Shown here: in pieces, positions 62,971-64,000 of the stretch
Layout of the letters: every line of letters begins with the position of its first letter
How positions within the stretch are numbered: position 1 is the first letter of the stretch
From: Microbacterium sp. Root61
GTDB taxonomy: Bacteria > Actinomycetota > Actinomycetes > Actinomycetales > Microbacteriaceae
Assembly (NCBI RefSeq): GCF_001427525.1
Contig: NZ_LMGU01000001.1
Coordinates: 2,329,405-2,393,404, forward strand
Length of the DNA: 64,000 nt
Direction: 5' to 3'
Translations under genes and position numbers: made by a program
Notes under the pieces: model-generated
The model's database searches: none
What the model was told of the DNA's origin: nothing
The model's input: only the letters and a program-made list of their open reading frames with translations

Positions 62971-64000
62971 GTGAACACCACCGGACGCGCTCGACTTGAC
63001 AAGGATCGGCCACACGTGCTGATCATCGTGCAGAACCTCCCCGTACCCCTCGATCGACGCGTATGGCTGGAGTGCCAGGCCCTGATCACCCGCGGCTACC
63101 GGGTCAGCGTGATCTGCCCGAAAGGCCCGGGCGACCCCGCACGCCAGCACATCGACGGCGTCGACATCTACAAGTACGCACCTGCCCCCGAGGCGAAGGG
63201 CCTCCTCGGCTTCGGGTGGGAGTTCGCGTACAGCTGGATGCGCACCGCGTGGCTCAGCGTGCGCGTTCGCCGGGCGGGCCGGTTCGATGTCATCCAGGCG
63301 TGCAACCCGCCGGACACCTACTGGCTGCTCGCATGGCTGTGGCGTGCGTTCGGGGTGCGGTTCGTGTTCGATCACCACGATCTGAACCCTGAGCTCTTCC
63401 GGTCGCGCTTCGGCGAACCGCACGGTGCTCTGAAGAATCTCGAGTATCGGATGCTGCTCTGGCTCGAGCGGCGCTCCTTCCGAATCGCCGACCACATCGT
63501 CTCGACGAACGAGTCGTACAAGTCCATCGCGGTGAAGCGGGGCGGACGACGCCCCGAGGAGGTCACCGTCGTCCGCAGCGGTCCCGACACGCAGCAGATG
63601 CGCCCCATCCACCCCGAGCACCCTCATTCGGCGGAGACCATCAACCTCGTCTACGTGGGAATCATGGGGCCGCAGGACGGGGTCGATCAGGTCCTCCATC
63701 TCATGGACGAACTCGTCCACAAACGTGGACACATCAACGTGACAGCGACCCTCATGGGGTTCGGCGATTGCCTGGAAGATCTGAGGGCCGAGACGCTCAC
63801 CCTCCGGTTGCACGACCATGTCACGTTCACCGGTCGGGTGAACCGCATCGAGATGGCCGAGCACCTGAGCCGTGCCGACATCGGTCTCTGCCCCGACCTC
63901 AAGACGCCGTTGAATGACCTGTCGACCATGAACAAGACGATGGAGTACATGGCGTACGCGCTGCCGGCCGTCGCCTACGACCTGGTCGAGACGAAGGTCT
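62971..64000 (+). CDS. Glycosyltransferase (GT4-like), 3' end cut by window edge
   Basis: The frame is open from GTG 62971 to the right edge (343 codons seen). AGGGAGG lies 6 nt upstream; an in-frame ATG at 62953 would put that site inside the gene. LIIVQNLPVPLDRRVWLECQ and VSVICPKGPG open the acceptor domain. FDVIQACNPPDTYWLLAWLW and FDHHDLNPELF are GT4-like. EHLSRADIGLCPDL then NKTMEYMAYALPAVAYDL contains the donor-binding E-x7-E region. It follows the phosphotransferase and likely extends an exopolysaccharide unit. Confidence 0.88.
   Translation, partial: MNTTGRARLDKDRPHVLIIVQNLPVPLDRRVWLECQALITRGYRVSVICPKGPGDPARQHIDGVDIYKYAPAPEAKGLLGFGWEFAYSWMRTAWLSVRVRRAGRFDVIQACNPPDTYWLLAWLWRAFGVRFVFDHHDLNPELFRSRFGEPHGALKNLEYRMLLWLERRSFRIADHIVSTNESYKSIAVKRGGRRPEEVTVVRSGPDTQQMRPIHPEHPHSAETINLVYVGIMGPQDGVDQVLHLMDELVHKRGHINVTATLMGFGDCLEDLRAETLTLRLHDHVTFTGRVNRIEMAEHLSRADIGLCPDLKTPLNDLSTMNKTMEYMAYALPAVAYDLVETKV

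Overview
The window is a high-GC chromosome segment from an actinobacterium, most likely a Microbacterium or close Microbacteriaceae relative. The main reasons are the very high GC content, frequent GTG starts and apparently leaderless promoters. Family order supports this too: ftsH-folE-folP-folB-folK-DUF3180, two PH-domain proteins, DUF2520, panC and lysS, plus DUF4192, an SCO7613-type membrane protein and an F420-type LLM oxidoreductase. I see no prophage, integrase, transposase or CRISPR array.

Left part (1-10.9 kb): a sugar and amino-sugar locus. A secreted glycoside-hydrolase-like lipoprotein (cut by the left edge) follows a MalG/MalF/binding-protein ABC importer. A DeoR-type regulator is divergent from it. 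Then come a class II aldolase, a PfkB kinase, a ROK kinase and a SIS-domain isomerase on the minus strand, with a NagA-type deacetylase divergent from them. Together they can be read as a complete N-acetylgalactosamine route: uptake, 6-phosphorylation, deacetylation, deaminating isomerisation to tagatose-6-P, phosphorylation, and aldol cleavage. Both divergent promoters carry related inverted repeats.

11-20.7 kb: tRNA-Ser(CGA), an LLM oxidoreductase, a MarR-SDR operon, a short MetE-like protein with a potentially structured 5-prime leader, an MFS exporter, L-lactate dehydrogenase, small unknown proteins and radA. 20.7-28 kb: a gamma-glutamylation cluster (GntR regulator, SDR, aldehyde dehydrogenase, gamma-glutamyl hydrolase, glutamine-synthetase-like ligase) divergent from an ethanolamine-type permease. 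The chemistry fits catabolism of an amino alcohol better than putrescine.

28-38.6 kb: a membrane-anchored Thr/Pro-rich protein, an ArgA-like acetyltransferase, an FAD oxidase with a palindrome over its start, clpC, a DUF2975 membrane protein with an Xre regulator, a duplicated-domain lipoprotein, cardiolipin synthase and a DUF4192 protein. 38.6-50.8 kb: a long minus-strand housekeeping run (tilS, hpt, ftsH, folE-P-B-K, DUF3180, two PH proteins, DUF2520, panC, lysS) in which most adjacent genes overlap by 4 bp.

50.8-64 kb: ppa, an M23 peptidase, tRNA-Glu/Asp/Phe, a TspO-like membrane protein, an ACT protein, and a second DUF2975-Xre pair joined to a giant membrane protein. Then follow a polysaccharide deacetylase with an InlB-type repeat and the start of an exopolysaccharide locus (polyprenyl glycosylphosphotransferase, and a glycosyltransferase cut by the right edge). 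The most notable signals are the two DUF2975-Xre modules sharing a promoter architecture, the candidate amino-alcohol pathway, the amino-sugar regulon with a probable ATC start codon, and two long intergenic hairpins.
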